From Actinomyces oris (GTDB taxonomy: Bacteria > Actinomycetota > Actinomycetes > Actinomycetales > Actinomycetaceae), in assembly GCF_006546825.1 (NCBI RefSeq), contig NZ_VICC01000001.1, forward strand, positions 436,191-500,190: 64,000 bases of DNA. The letters run 5' to 3'. Within the stretch, counting starts at the first letter, position 1. Each line of letters begins with the position of its first letter. The translations under genes and the position numbers were made by a program. Positions 1-9,262 of this stretch are shown in pieces. Under the pieces are notes generated by a model, which saw only the letters and a list, made by a program, of their open reading frames with translations, had not been told where the DNA came from and did not search any database.

Positions 1-1461
1 CTGGGGGCGTCGCTGAGCGAGCTCCAGTGGGTGGTCAACGCCTACACCCTGCCGCTGGGGACACTCCTCATGTCGGCGGCGACGCTGAGCGGATCGGTCG
101 GGCGGCTGCGCCTCTTCCGCTGGGGCGTTGTCCTGTTCACGGCCGGCTCCCTGGTCTGCGCGCTGGCACCGTCGGTCGGTGTCCTGGACTGGAGCCGCTT
201 CATTCAGGGGGTCGGTGGCGCGATCTTCCTGGGCGTCGGCGTCCCCATGATCTCGGACCGCTACCAGGCCGGCCCCGCCCGGGCGCGGGCGATCGGTGTC
301 TACGGCGCGGTCTCCGGTGCGGCGATCGCCCTGGGACCGCTCCTTGGCGGAGGGCTCGTGCTGATGGCGGGCTGGCGCTCGATCTTCTGGGTCAACGTCC
401 CGGTGGGCCTGGCGGTCTGGCGCGGATCGCGCTGGGTTCCCGAGGTCGGCGCGGACCGGGGCGGCGCCGCGGGCAAGGCGGCATCCAGGAAGGTCGACTG
501 GCCGGGCACGGTGCTGTGCGTCGCCATGACGGGGGCGCTCACACTGGCGCTCCTCCAGGGCAACACGTGGGGATGGGCCTCGCCCGTGATCGTCTCCCTG
601 CTGGCCGGCTCGGCGGTGCTGCTCGCCGCGTTCTGCCTCGTCGAGAGACGATCGGCCAGCCCCATGGTCGACGTCTCGATCCTCACCGAACCCACCTACG
701 CCGGCAGCGTCCTGGTCGGCTTCATCATCCAGGCGGCCCTCATCGGGCCAATGGCCTTCCTGTCCCTGTACGCGCAGAACATCTACCGGCTCACCCCCGC
801 CCAGACCGGACTGTGCTTCCTGCCCTTCAGCGCCTCCGCCCTCATCGTGGCCGCCACCTGCGGGGGAGCGGTCAGACGCCATGGAGCCAGGGCGAACCTG
901 CTGGGAATCGTGCTGGGCGGCGTCATCGGCTCCTGCCTGCTTATGCTCCTACGCGGATCGAGTACCTGGCTGGTCCTCATTCCCGGGCTCGTCCTGGCGG
1001 GGGCCGCCACCGGGGCCACCGGGACGATCGTCAACCAGCTGGCGGTCTTCTCGGCCGATGAGGACACCGCCGGGATGACCTCAGGATTCTCCGCCTCCGC
1101 TCGGCAGCTCGGCATCGTCATGGGGGTCGCGGTCATGGGTGTGAGCTATGAGCGCGTCATCCGGAGCGTGATGACGATGGCCCCGCAGATCGGCGTCCTG
1201 GGGCGGACTGCGGATCGGGAGCGTCTCATCTCCTTGGTGGCCTCCGGCAAGGGGCTGCGGGCCCTGGACGGATGGCCCACCGCCACGCCGGCAGGGATGC
1301 GCTCCCACCTGGCACCGCTGGTCCGCTCCGCCACGGATGCGGGGCTCAGCGTCAGCCTGGGGGTGGGGGCCGCGGTGATGCTCGCCGTCGCGATCCACCT
1401 GGCCCTGACCGTCCCCGGACGGCGCCAGAAGCGAGAGGTCTCGCACCTGTTCGCCTCGTGA
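1..1461 (+). CDS. MFS drug exporter, DHA2/EmrB-QacA type (5' truncated)
   Basis: The reading frame is open from base 1, so the start lies outside the window; 486 residues remain. The protein is almost wholly hydrophobic, with about a dozen predicted membrane spans. Around residues 100-116 it has a Gly/Pro-rich stretch (GAVSGAAIALGPLLGG) matching antiporter motif C of drug:H+ exporters, and the downstream SIFWVNVPVG is typical of the 14-helix DHA2 branch (EmrB, QacA). It would sit in the cytoplasmic membrane and export toxic compounds by proton antiport; the substrate cannot be read from sequence. Missing at the N-terminus are roughly helix 1 and the start of helix 2. The stop is followed after 9 bases by the left half of an R palindrome (1471), which may act as its terminator. 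Confidence 0.85.
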   Translation: MGASLSELQWVVNAYTLPLGTLLMSAATLSGSVGRLRLFRWGVVLFTAGSLVCALAPSVGVLDWSRFIQGVGGAIFLGVGVPMISDRYQAGPARARAIGVYGAVSGAAIALGPLLGGGLVLMAGWRSIFWVNVPVGLAVWRGSRWVPEVGADRGGAAGKAASRKVDWPGTVLCVAMTGALTLALLQGNTWGWASPVIVSLLAGSAVLLAAFCLVERRSASPMVDVSILTEPTYAGSVLVGFIIQAALIGPMAFLSLYAQNIYRLTPAQTGLCFLPFSASALIVAATCGGAVRRHGARANLLGIVLGGVIGSCLLMLLRGSSTWLVLIPGLVLAGAATGATGTIVNQLAVFSADEDTAGMTSGFSASARQLGIVMGVAVMGVSYERVIRSVMTMAPQIGVLGRTADRERLISLVASGKGLRALDGWPTATPAGMRSHLAPLVRSATDAGLSVSLGVGAAVMLAVAIHLALTVPGRRQKREVSHLFAS

Positions 1462-1470
1462 TCGTGCTCC

Positions 1471-1494
1471 CGCGCTGTCGAGGGTTCAGGGCAC
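1471..1494 (+). repeat. R element, left half (split copy R1)
   Basis: This is the 5' half of the R palindrome (CGCGCTGTCGAGGGTT then CAGGGCAC). It matches the first half of the copy at 32840. The other half resumes at 2166 after a 671-bp insertion; joining 1471-1494 to 2181-2212 rebuilds a full R copy. The last 15 bases (1480-1494) are repeated at 2166-2180 with one mismatch, as expected for a target-site duplication. Confidence 0.75.
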
Positions 1495-2165
1495 TGTGCT
1501 GTCTCCTCACTTCTGAGACATGTGAGTGTCATGACTTCTGAGACTCTCGCTCGGGCGGGAACTCTGGGCGGGCTGGTGGTCCTGGAGGCGAGGATGGGGC
1601 GAGGGGAAGAAGTCTGGAGGGCCGCTGGTGTCCACAGCACTGACATTAACCCCGTACCGGCGCTGCACACCGGAGAGAAACCGCAGTATTCCAACGATCC
1701 CCGCTGAGCGCGCTGACGCCGGGCTGGCTAATGTCAGCGCTGTGGACACCAGTCCTCGCAGGAGTGAGTCCGGGGTTCTTGCGGCACGGCCCGGCTCCTC
1801 CGTCACAGGTCCGTCCCCACCGTCCCCTGCCCGCCGTCTGCGCTGGGGCCCGGTGGTCATGGTTGGACGCCGGCTCCGCAGTGAGTCTCACCTCGGGTCG
1901 ACCTGCTCCACGAGGGTCGGGATCTACTGGCCAAGGGTTGTGCGTACTGCACGAAGGCCCCACCTACCCAAAGTGCCCCCCACCCTCCTCCAGTAGCACC
2001 CCACCCTCGTGCAGTGCATCCAGACGACGCCGGCAACCACCACAGCCACCGGGGCAGCCCCTCCAGCAGGGAGAATCAGCAGCTCTCCCATCTGGCAGAC
2101 ACACACTCAACCGGTGTCTCAGATGTCATGACATCCGAAACTCTCAGAAGTCATGAGACAACACA
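1495..2165. mobile_element. 671-bp transposon-like element with 52-bp inverted ends
   Basis: The ends 1495-1546 and 2114-2165 are imperfect inverted repeats of 52 bp, about 40 of 52 positions agreeing, both beginning TGTGYTGTCTC and carrying ACTTCTGAGA and TGTCATGAC. They are flanked by a 15-bp direct repeat (1480-1494 and 2166-2180, GAGGGTTCAGGGYAC). I see no transposase inside and none of its short open frames looks coding, so it is probably a non-autonomous or decayed element. The terminal motif and long target duplication recall the IS481 family, but that assignment is inference. It sits between the MFS gene and the hydrolase gene and accounts for this 780-bp gene-free stretch. Confidence 0.72.
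1625..1752. repeat. 128-bp element bounded by 24-bp inverted repeats, nested in the larger element
   Basis: Bases 1625-1648 and 1729-1752 are inverted repeats of 24 bp with a single mismatch (arms begin CTGGTGTCCACAGC). The 80-base interior shows no gene. It lies inside the 671-bp element and could be a nested miniature element or a large stem-loop. Confidence 0.55.
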
Positions 2166-2212
2166 GAGGGTTCAGGGTACGACCGCGTGACTTACCCTAC
2201 GAACACGCCGGG
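2166..2212 (+). repeat. R element, right part (split copy R2)
   Basis: This is the right part of the interrupted R palindrome, including the duplicated 15 bp (2166-2180) and the distal arm TTACCCTACGAACACGCC. Upstream in-frame ATG codons of the next gene fall in or before this repeat, which argues against using them as its start. Confidence 0.7.
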
Positions 2213-2242
2213 CATATGGGGGACACAGGTGGCCTTCGTAAG

Positions 2243-4129
2243 ATGCCGCGCATGACAAGAACACTAAGGCGGCGTCCGGTCGATTCAGGGCGCGCCAGCG
2301 CGGCGCAGACGTCCGCGCAGTCCTCGATGACAGGCGGCGCACCGCGCCGTCGTCGTACGGGCATCAGTGCCCTGGCGGTCCTCGTCGGCGGGTGCCTGAG
2401 CGCCTGCGGGGCGGGACTGTCCGCCGCAGCGGGCGGCTCGGCCACCGTCGCGGGCCCGATTCCCTCCGGCCTGGAGTCCTTCTACCGCCAGGCCGTCAAC
2501 TGGTACCCCTGCGCCGCCACCGACGGCGTGGAGAAGGCCTCCGAGAAGACCGCCCAGGCGAGTGCCTCCACGTCGGCCGCCACGGCCTCGGCGCAGGCGA
2601 CCGCCACCCCGAGCGCCGACGGCGCGACCGGCGCGACCGGGACGGCCGGGACGGCCGGCTCCTTGGAGGAGGAGACCGACACGGCCACCTTCAGTTGCGC
2701 CGTCATCACCGTCCCCCTGGACTACGCCAACCCCAAGGGCGAGACCATCTCGATCGCCGTGAAGAAGCGCGCCGCCACCGGCGGCCACGCCCAGGGCGCC
2801 CTGTTCATCAACCCCGGTGGTCCCGGCGACTCCGGGGTCTCCTTCGCCGAGCGGGCGGGCAACGCCTTCAGCCCCGATCTGCTCGAGGCCTACGACATCA
2901 TCGGTTTCGACCCGCGCGGGGTCGGCTCCTCCACGGCCATCACCTGCTCCAGCGACGACGACTCATCCTCCGGCACCGCTGAGCCCTCCGCCTCGGCTGG
3001 GGCCACGGCCTCGCCGTCGGCCTCGGGCACGCCGTCGGCAGGTACTGAGCCCTCCGCGGAGGCCTCCGCCGAGGCCGCCTCGGGCGGCGAGTCCTACGAG
3101 GAGTGGGCGGAGTCGACCCGGCAGTCCTTCCAAGAGCTGACCGAGCAGTGCGCCTCCAACACCGAGCCCGCCGCCCTGCTCGACCACGTCGACACCGTCT
3201 CCGCAGCCCGGGACCTCGACATCCTGCGGGCGCTGGCCGGCCAGGAGAAGCTGAACTACCTGGGCTTCTCCTACGGCACCTACCTCGCCTCCGTCTACGC
3301 CGAGACCTTCCCCGGCAACACGGGGCGCATGGTGCTCGACGGCGCCATCGACCCCTCCCTGTCCCTCGCCGAGCAGGGACTGGGGCAGGCCAAGGGCTTC
3401 GAGCAGGCGCTGCGCACCTACGTGGACTACTGCCAGAACTCCACCGGCTGCCCGCTGAGCGGGGGCACTGACGCCGGAGTCCAGCAGATCCGCGACCTCA
3501 TCACCTCCGCCAACAGCACGCCCCTGGCGACCGGTGACCCGAACCGCACCGTGACCGGCGCGGACATCGTCACCGCCCTGAGCGAGTACCTCTACACCAC
3601 CGAGCAGAACTGGGAGCCGCTGAACAAGGCCCTCGACCAGGCCATCAACCACCGCGACGGCTCAGCCTTCGTGGCCTCCGAGGAGCAGGACACCTCCGCG
3701 AAGGATGACGGCGGTGGGGCCTTCCAGGCCGTCACCTGCCTGGACTACCCGGTGGAGGGCGACAAGACGACCTGGGCCGCGCAGTACGAGCAGGCCCAGC
3801 GCGAGGCCCCGGTCTTCGGGAACACCGCGGTCGGCATGGACCTGGTGTGCAGCGTGTGGGGGCACAACGGGACCCGCAAGCCCACGCAGATCCATGCCCG
3901 CGGGGCTGCGCCGATCCTCGTGGTAGGAACCACCGGTGACCCGGCCACCCCGTACGCCTGGTCGAAGTCCCTGGCCGAGCAGCTCGACTCCGGCCAGCTG
4001 CTGACCTGGGAGGGCAATGGGCACACCGCCTACGGCGGCGACGCCTCCTGCGTCAACGACGCCGTCGACGCCTACCTGATCTCCGGCACTATGCCCAAGA
4101 AGGGTCTGACCTGCCACGGCAACGAGTAG
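2243..4129 (+). CDS. Secreted alpha/beta-hydrolase lipoprotein, TAP-like (peptidase S33 type)
   Basis: Predicted exported serine hydrolase resembling tripeptidyl aminopeptidases of the SlpD/TAP group, which cleave short peptides from the N-terminus. An Arg-rich n-region precedes a hydrophobic segment ending in a lipobox (LSAC, Cys about 55), so it is probably a surface lipoprotein. Catalytic features: nucleophile elbow GFSYG (Ser about 342), Asp in TGDPATP (about 565) and His in EGNGH (about 593); the last part is the TAP C-terminal domain. There are two Ala/Ser/Thr/Gly-rich low-complexity inserts, one after the signal region and one (nt about 2955-3085) inside the hydrolase domain just after FDPRGVGSS. 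Start chosen at 2243 because AGGTGG lies 10 bases upstream and the earlier ATG precedes the R repeat; 2252 is an alternative. Confidence 0.85.
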   Translation: MPRMTRTLRRRPVDSGRASAAQTSAQSSMTGGAPRRRRTGISALAVLVGGCLSACGAGLSAAAGGSATVAGPIPSGLESFYRQAVNWYPCAATDGVEKASEKTAQASASTSAATASAQATATPSADGATGATGTAGTAGSLEEETDTATFSCAVITVPLDYANPKGETISIAVKKRAATGGHAQGALFINPGGPGDSGVSFAERAGNAFSPDLLEAYDIIGFDPRGVGSSTAITCSSDDDSSSGTAEPSASAGATASPSASGTPSAGTEPSAEASAEAASGGESYEEWAESTRQSFQELTEQCASNTEPAALLDHVDTVSAARDLDILRALAGQEKLNYLGFSYGTYLASVYAETFPGNTGRMVLDGAIDPSLSLAEQGLGQAKGFEQALRTYVDYCQNSTGCPLSGGTDAGVQQIRDLITSANSTPLATGDPNRTVTGADIVTALSEYLYTTEQNWEPLNKALDQAINHRDGSAFVASEEQDTSAKDDGGGAFQAVTCLDYPVEGDKTTWAAQYEQAQREAPVFGNTAVGMDLVCSVWGHNGTRKPTQIHARGAAPILVVGTTGDPATPYAWSKSLAEQLDSGQLLTWEGNGHTAYGGDASCVNDAVDAYLISGTMPKKGLTCHGNE

Positions 4130-4148
4130 GCGCGTAGCCGACGACTCA

Positions 4149-4183
4149 GCGGGCGGGCCGAGGTGCACTCGGCCCGCCCGCTG
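4149..4183. terminator. Bidirectional hairpin terminator
   Basis: Perfect 15-bp stem (4149-4163 with 4169-4183, arm AGCGGGCGGGCCGAG) and 5-base loop, located between two convergent genes. It lacks a T-run, as is common in high-GC actinomycetes, and could stop transcription from both sides. Confidence 0.8.
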
Positions 4184-4255
4184 GTGTCACTGAGGGGGTG
4201 CGTTCGACGACCGGGGCTGCGCAGGGGCGACCTGCCGGGAGGAACACGCGGCGGC

Positions 4256-5515
4256 TCAGGCGGCGGGGGCGATCTGGGTGGTGAAGTCCTCCTTGCCCTG
4301 GTTGTCAGTGATGACGGCGGTGACGGAGACCTGCTCATCGGCGGGCACGGTGGCGGTGGCCTGGGTCCCGGTGAGGATCTCCTCGGAGCCGTCAGCGCGC
4401 TGGATGTACCAGTCGATGTTTGTGATCGTGCCGTCGGAGTCGGTGGAGGCCGAGGCGTCCAGGGCCAGCTGGTCGCCGTTGCGGGCAAGGGTGAAGGAAC
4501 CTGCGGGGCGCGTGTTGTCCACCTGCGCCTGTGCGGCGGCGGGCAGCTCCTGCGCGGCGGCCGGCTGCTCCTTCAGGACGCCCATGATGGAGCCGGCGAT
4601 GGCTTTGTGGCCGGCGGCGTTGGGGTGGAAGCGTCCGTCGTTGATGAGGCCGTCGAACCAGGAGGACTGCTTGCCGCACAGCTCGTGTCCGGCGAAGGGA
4701 CCGGAGGGGTCGGCGAACCGGTAGCCGTGGCGCTGGGCCGCGGCCTTGGCGGCGGCGTTGATCTCGTTGGTCTTGGCGTTGATCCAGCGCTGATCCACCT
4801 TGGTGACGCCTTCGCAGCGCCCCGGTACTGGGAGGATCTGGCCGGCTCCCTGCGGGGTGAACATGCGCGGGTAGCCGACGGCGACGACGGTTGCGCCCGG
4901 GGCGCGGGCGGCGATGTCGGCCACGAGCGTGTCATAGCTGGTGATGTCCGCGCGCGTGGTCTTGCCGGCCAGGGCGCTGATGGCGCCGTCAACCTGCTCG
5001 GAGACCTCCTTGTTGCCGGAGCAGGTGGTGAAGGGGGCGGCGGTGATGCACTTGGAGAAGAGTGTGGAGAAGCCGGCGTCGTTGCCGCCGATGGAGAAGG
5101 TGACCAGGCTCGTGGAGGCGTTCAGGTGGTCGAGCTGGGCGGCTTCCTTCCCGGGCTGGTAGAAGTCCTTGCTGCGGGCCCCTGCGCAGGCGCCGAAGTC
5201 GAGCGACTTACCGGTCTGGCCGGCCACCTGGTGGGCGTAGGCACCCGCGGCCCGCTTGCACCCGTCATCGTCGTAGGGAGGAGCCCCGACGCCGGAAGCA
5301 TAGGAATCCCCCAGAGCCACATAGGTACTGCTGGGGGGCGAAGGCTCCTGAGGTGTGGCATTGCCCGAGGGACTGACGGCGGAGGTCCACACGAGGGCTG
5401 CGGCACAGGCCAGCGCACCCAGGTGCGTGTGGCGTCTCCGTGACCGTGTGTCTCGTGGCGTGGCACTCGATGAGGCCGACGACGGTGCCGTTGAAATGTG
5501 AGAATGATTGAGCAT
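4256..5515 (-). CDS. Secreted SGNH/GDSL-type esterase or lipase with C-terminal Ig-like domain
   Basis: 419 residues. An N-terminal positively charged stretch and hydrophobic segment (about 31-48) act as signal peptide. The SGNH signature is complete: block I GDSYASG (Ser71), GGND (Asn145) and the C-terminal HPNAAGH block (His297 with Asp at about 293). Cysteines near 86, 110, 155 and 165 probably form disulfides, as in Streptomyces-type lipases of this family. Residues about 330-419 look like a PKD/Ig-like beta domain (DASASTDSDGTI). It should hydrolyse ester or lipid substrates outside the cell; the natural substrate is unknown. GGAGAG lies 4 bases before the ATG. It converges on the TAP-like hydrolase and shares its terminator. 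Confidence 0.86.
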   Translation of the reverse strand: MLNHSHISTAPSSASSSATPRDTRSRRRHTHLGALACAAALVWTSAVSPSGNATPQEPSPPSSTYVALGDSYASGVGAPPYDDDGCKRAAGAYAHQVAGQTGKSLDFGACAGARSKDFYQPGKEAAQLDHLNASTSLVTFSIGGNDAGFSTLFSKCITAAPFTTCSGNKEVSEQVDGAISALAGKTTRADITSYDTLVADIAARAPGATVVAVGYPRMFTPQGAGQILPVPGRCEGVTKVDQRWINAKTNEINAAAKAAAQRHGYRFADPSGPFAGHELCGKQSSWFDGLINDGRFHPNAAGHKAIAGSIMGVLKEQPAAAQELPAAAQAQVDNTRPAGSFTLARNGDQLALDASASTDSDGTITNIDWYIQRADGSEEILTGTQATATVPADEQVSVTAVITDNQGKEDFTTQIAPAA

Positions 5516-5689
5516 GCTCTCTCCAAGAAACTCTCTTTATGAGAGGATGTGGTTCTATCAGTTGTGCCAAACGGGATGGGTGTGCGATATCAGGCTCCGT
5601 GCCTGATCGAGTTGGCGCGTGCAACGATGGAGTCGTCAGGGCCAAACTGTAACTAGTTCGTGTCAAATTTACCATAGCGGAAGTTTGGA

Positions 5690-5822
5690 GGGGCTTCGTG
5701 TTTGAGGGAGTGGTCTGGTTTAGGTGGTTGTTGTCGGATGGTCTTTGAGGCGTCCGGTGTGGATGAGGCTGCGGATGGTGTAGTGGGTCAGGGGGTTGGC
5801 AAAGTCGGTTTAGGTGGTTGGC
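5690..5822. other. Unassigned stretch beside IS remnants with a 14-bp direct repeat
   Basis: Bases 5716-5729 and 5809-5822 both read GGTTTAGGTGGTTG. On the minus strand the intervening bases can be read as a short transposase-like tail (THYTIRSLIHTGRLKDHP), but I cannot name the family. Bases 5516-5690 show no gene. Confidence 0.3.
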
Positions 5823-6975
5823 TGGGTGAGTAGCTTGATGGCGTGTTTTGGTTGTCGTGACAAGGATCTGGTGGCTGAGGCGATACAGGCACTGGGGCCG
5901 TGAAGGAGCCGGATGAGGCTGATGGCCAGGTTCCTTAGGGCGGCCATGTTCTCGGGGCCGTTGGCGGTGCGCAGCTGGTGGTGATCCTCGCCCGTGACCA
6001 CGTCACGGACCGACGTGGAGCCGGTTCTTTATCTTCCAATGTCCCCGGACCCAGGCGGCAACCTGCTCGGGTTGGGCCTGTCCCATGGGTAGGGAGCAGA
6101 CCAGGTAGACCACCTCCACAGTCGTCCTCTTGGCGCTACCGCCGCCGTTCTTGCCCGCGCTCCTGCGATCCTTGGTGGTTCGGGTGCGCCGGACCTGGAC
6201 CACTTGAGCCGCTCCGGGGAAGTCCACCCACTTGGGCGCCTGGACAGCCATGACGGTGCGCCGCACTCGCCACCCATGGCCGGTGTCGACGCTCGAGATG
6301 GACGGGACCTTCTTCCAGGGCAGGTCCTTGAGCGTCCTGCGCAGAGTCTTCTGGTTGCCTTTGACGGTGAGCACGTAGTGGCCGCCCTGATCGCGAATTC
6401 ACTGGGCGGTGTCGACCTGTGTGTGCATGGCGTCGGCGGTGACCACTACCCCGTCGAGGTCGAGGGGCTGGAGAAGCTCTCTGATGGCGGGGATCTCTGG
6501 TTGGACTTGTCCGCTACCCGGGCCTGGGGCAGCACGGCACCCGTGGCGTGGTCCAGGGCCGACAGGAGGTGCGGTGCCGAGGCCTGCCCCAGGCGGGCCC
6601 CGCGCATGGTCTTGCCGTCCACCGCGATGACTGTTCTTCCTTCGATGGTGCCGGTGCGTGTGCAGAACCATGACCTCAGACGGGTGTTGAGGTCGGTGGG
6701 GTCCAGGTCCTACAGCACCCGCCGGATGGATGACTGCCGACGGCAGGGCCTGCCCCGTCTCCAAGCCCAGGGACCGCAGATCAGACGGGGTCAGGTCGGT
6801 GGTGTGCTCCTAGATGGCCGTCAGGCTCCGGCGGCCTTCGAGCACTCCCGTCATGGCCAGGGACAGGACCGTGAACAGGCTGTGGCGCACGCCCCGCCGA
6901 TCCCGAGGGTCGGTGATGTTCCTAAAGAACCTGGCCCGGGGGCTGGTGCGACAGGGCAGACGTGGTGGAGGCTGA
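5810..6975 (-). pseudogene. ISAs1-family transposase, broken
   Basis: Reading right to left, the minus strand gives in order: NITDPRDRRGVRHSLFTVLS (N-terminal domain), an in-frame TAG within the next 40 codons, ETGQALPS, a frameshift, VIAVDGKTMRGAR (first catalytic Asp region, nt about 6595-6630), EIPAIRELLQPLD and VVTADAMHTQ (second Asp), another frame change, VLTVKGNQ-like LTVKGNQKTL, HWKIKNRLH (Glu/Trp region), a further frame change and GEDHHQLRTANGPENMAALR at the C-terminus. This order is that of ISAs1 (H-repeat-associated) DDE transposases. With at least three frame changes and one stop it cannot make an active enzyme. I could not define its terminal inverted repeats. Confidence 0.8.
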
Positions 6976-7088
6976 CATCAGCGCGGGCTTCCAGGACGAG
7001 GAGATGACTAGACGCCACTCATCGTCCCTACGGGCCCATGCCCCCGTCCCAGCGACACACCACCCCCATCAAAGCGGCTCAGACACCC

Positions 7089-7271
7089 TCACCCACTGAC
7101 CTTGCCGACCCCCTGGGCCTGCCTCACCCAGGTGCGTAGAGACTCGTGATGGAATCCCGGCTTCGTGGCGATCTGACGTAAGGCGCCCTTAGTCCGTACT
7201 GGGTCAGCCAGTGCCTCCAAAGCCATCCTCGTGGCCCTCGCCAGTTCATCGGGGTACTTCTTCTGTCCCAT
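7089..7271 (-). pseudogene. IS3-family OrfA fragment
   Basis: About 60 residues beginning MGQKKYPDELARATRMALEA, followed by a helix-turn-helix segment ending HESLRTWVRQA. This is the N-terminal DNA-binding part of IS3-group OrfA proteins, which normally run to about 90-100 residues and are followed by orfB. Here the frame stops soon after the HTH and no orfB is present, so it is a truncated remnant between two other damaged elements. The stretch 7272-7436 shows no gene. Confidence 0.65.
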
Positions 7272-7436
7272 GGCAATATTCCCCCCGTATCATCACTGCT
7301 GCCATCAAACCCGGGGCAATTCAGAAGCAACTACAAATACTCACTTCTTGCCGGGACCTTGTGCCCATACCCAGCTCCCACACAGCACCTACCGACGCGG
7401 CCTCTAAGAAAACTATCGTGGATGTTGCTTACCTGA

Positions 7437-9090
7437 CCTGAGTTGGCTCATTTAGTGTCGTGGTGGATGTTGTGGAGGGCTTGGGTGAGGTCAGGTGGGA
7501 GGGGGTCAGCGGCTGTGAGGGTGTGTCCGGCGATGTTGATGGTGATGGTGCGGTAGCGGCGTGCGGTGGTGATTAGGCGTCTGATGGACCAGCCGGTGGT
7601 GGTCTCCAGCCAGCGGGCCATGGCAAGGGCTGCGGTGACGATGGTCAAGTGGGCCTCGATGGACTGGCGCAGGTGGTGGTAGATGGGGCGTGCTCGCAGG
7701 TCGGACTTGGACATGCGGAAGGACTTCTCGATGTTGTACAGGCGGTGGTAGGCGCTGATGACTGTCTCGGGGTCGGGGTTGGGCAGGTTGGTGACGTAGC
7801 CCTTCCACCCGGCCAGGGTGCGGGCCCTTTTCTCCAGGTCGCGGTTGATGCTCCGGGTGGCGCCGGACAGGTGCACGAAGCGGTTGCGCTTGACGGGGAT
7901 CTTTCCTGCGACGGCTGTCTCGGCCTTGGCGACCTGGGTGTCGATCCCGCGTAGGGTGCGTCGGGCTCTGTCGGCGCTGTAGCGGTAGTAGATGGTCTCG
8001 TCGCGGCGCTGGTCACTGGGGCCGGCGGGCCAGGGCTGGGACTCGGGGGCAGCCCGTCGGGGACGTCCTGGTCGGGGTGGTTGTCGTGCCAGGAGCTGAT
8101 CACGTGGGGGACGCGCGGGGGTGCGTGAGCCCGGTACGTAGGACAGGTCGGCTCTCTCCAGGGCCTGCTTGTTGGCGGCGCTGATCATCCCGGCGTCAGC
8201 CACGACCACCACGTCGTCGAGGTCGTAGGCGTCCATGAAGTCGTTGATCATCGGGATCATGGTGGCGGTCTCGGCCTTGCTTGCCCTCGAAGGCCCCGGC
8301 CCGTAGAGGGAACCCTGTCTCGTCGGTGAGCAGCCCTACCGTGATCTGCGGCTCCAGGCGTCTTTCCTTGGAGAAGCCCGGCTCGCGAAAGCCGTCGGCC
8401 TTGTCGGTCTCGAAGTACAGGGTCATACGCGTCGAACAGGACCAGCGAGGCCCGGCCGATGCGGGCGTACCCGGCCAGCAGGCGTGACAGGTTCCGGGTG
8501 AAGTCCTCAGTGGCGTAGCTGGGCAGATGACGCTTGACTGTCGCGTAGGACACCGGTGACAGGCCCGCCTCGGTAAGGACCCGCAACGAGTCCTGCTTGC
8601 TGGTCGGCTCAATCAGTCTGGCGGTAACGAGCTGGCGGAAGACCTCGTCAGCACCATCGAGCCTGTCCAGCCCCACCGCCTTCCAAGCCGCCTCCAGGGC
8701 CTCCAGGAGCACTCCCATCCGGTTGGAGGCGATAGGTGCCACGCACCCCGTCCCAGCCGGTTCCTGCGGCGCAGAACCTGCGTCGTTCTCGCTGTTCAGG
8801 CCCAGCAGGTCGAAGCTGAGCTGGCCGGCGTTGAGCCGTTGCCTGGCGACCTCCTTGAGCACCGCCAGCTCAGCGTCATCATGGGCCGAGCCAATGTGCT
8901 CGATGCTGCGCGCCCCTTCCGGGAGGAGTGCACAATCTGCACCGCACGGGCCCCCGACGCCGTCCTGACCGTGCGAACGTACGGACTCATACCCCCACGT
9001 TAGTGCGCACCCCAACCCACGCAACCCCCACAATCCCAACAACAACCAGCCCCCAAGCAACCCAACCACCCCACAATGAGCCAAGTCAGG
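7437..9090 (-). mobile_element. IS1634-family insertion sequence (inactive)
   Basis: The boundaries are set by matching 16-bp inverted ends, 7437-7452 and 9075-9090 (arm CCTGASTTGGCTCATT, one mismatch), immediately outside the transposase remnant. The length of about 1.65 kb fits the family. Between the transposase start and the right end (9000-9075) lies a C/A-rich stretch without a gene. I did not find a convincing target duplication. Confidence 0.65.
7448..8990 (-). pseudogene. IS1634-family transposase with several frameshifts
   Basis: Minus-strand pieces in order: MSPYVRTVRTASGARAVQIV (start at 8990), a frame change near 8905, SIEHIGSAHDDAELAVLKEV, LSPVSYATVKRHLPSYA and ASLVLFDAYD, a frame change near 8430, MTLYFETDKADGFREPGFSK and EPQITVGLLTDETGFPL, a frame change near 8270, MNDFMDAYDLDDVVVVADAG-like (catalytic Asp), a scrambled stretch near 8050, then IEKSFRMSKSDLRARPIYHH (catalytic Glu region) to a normal C-terminus. 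Catalytic blocks are recognisable but spread over three frames, so no intact transposase can be made. Many independent lesions argue against sequencing error alone. Confidence 0.82.
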
Positions 9091-9262
9091 CATAGGGGTC
9101 CCTTTGCCCCCTACGCCTGGATTGAGGGTGACAACCGTGTTGCTGACGAGCCCATTGACGCACGGTGACTGTGGGCTATCTATCGAGTGTGTGTCTCGGC
9201 CCGGGCGTGACTAGCCAGCACCGAAGACGCCTTCGTGTTAGAGCCGTGTCCCTGCGCGCGCT

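Noticed and set aside
2153-2243. Upstream ATG codons in frame with the TAP-like hydrolase
   Set aside because: They lie in or before the R repeat and the 15-bp duplication; the ATG at 2243 has an RBS and leaves a normal signal region.
7448-8990. IS1634 transposase as an active gene with programmed frameshifting
   Set aside because: At least four frame changes, including a scrambled stretch near 8050, exceed any known programmed frameshift design.
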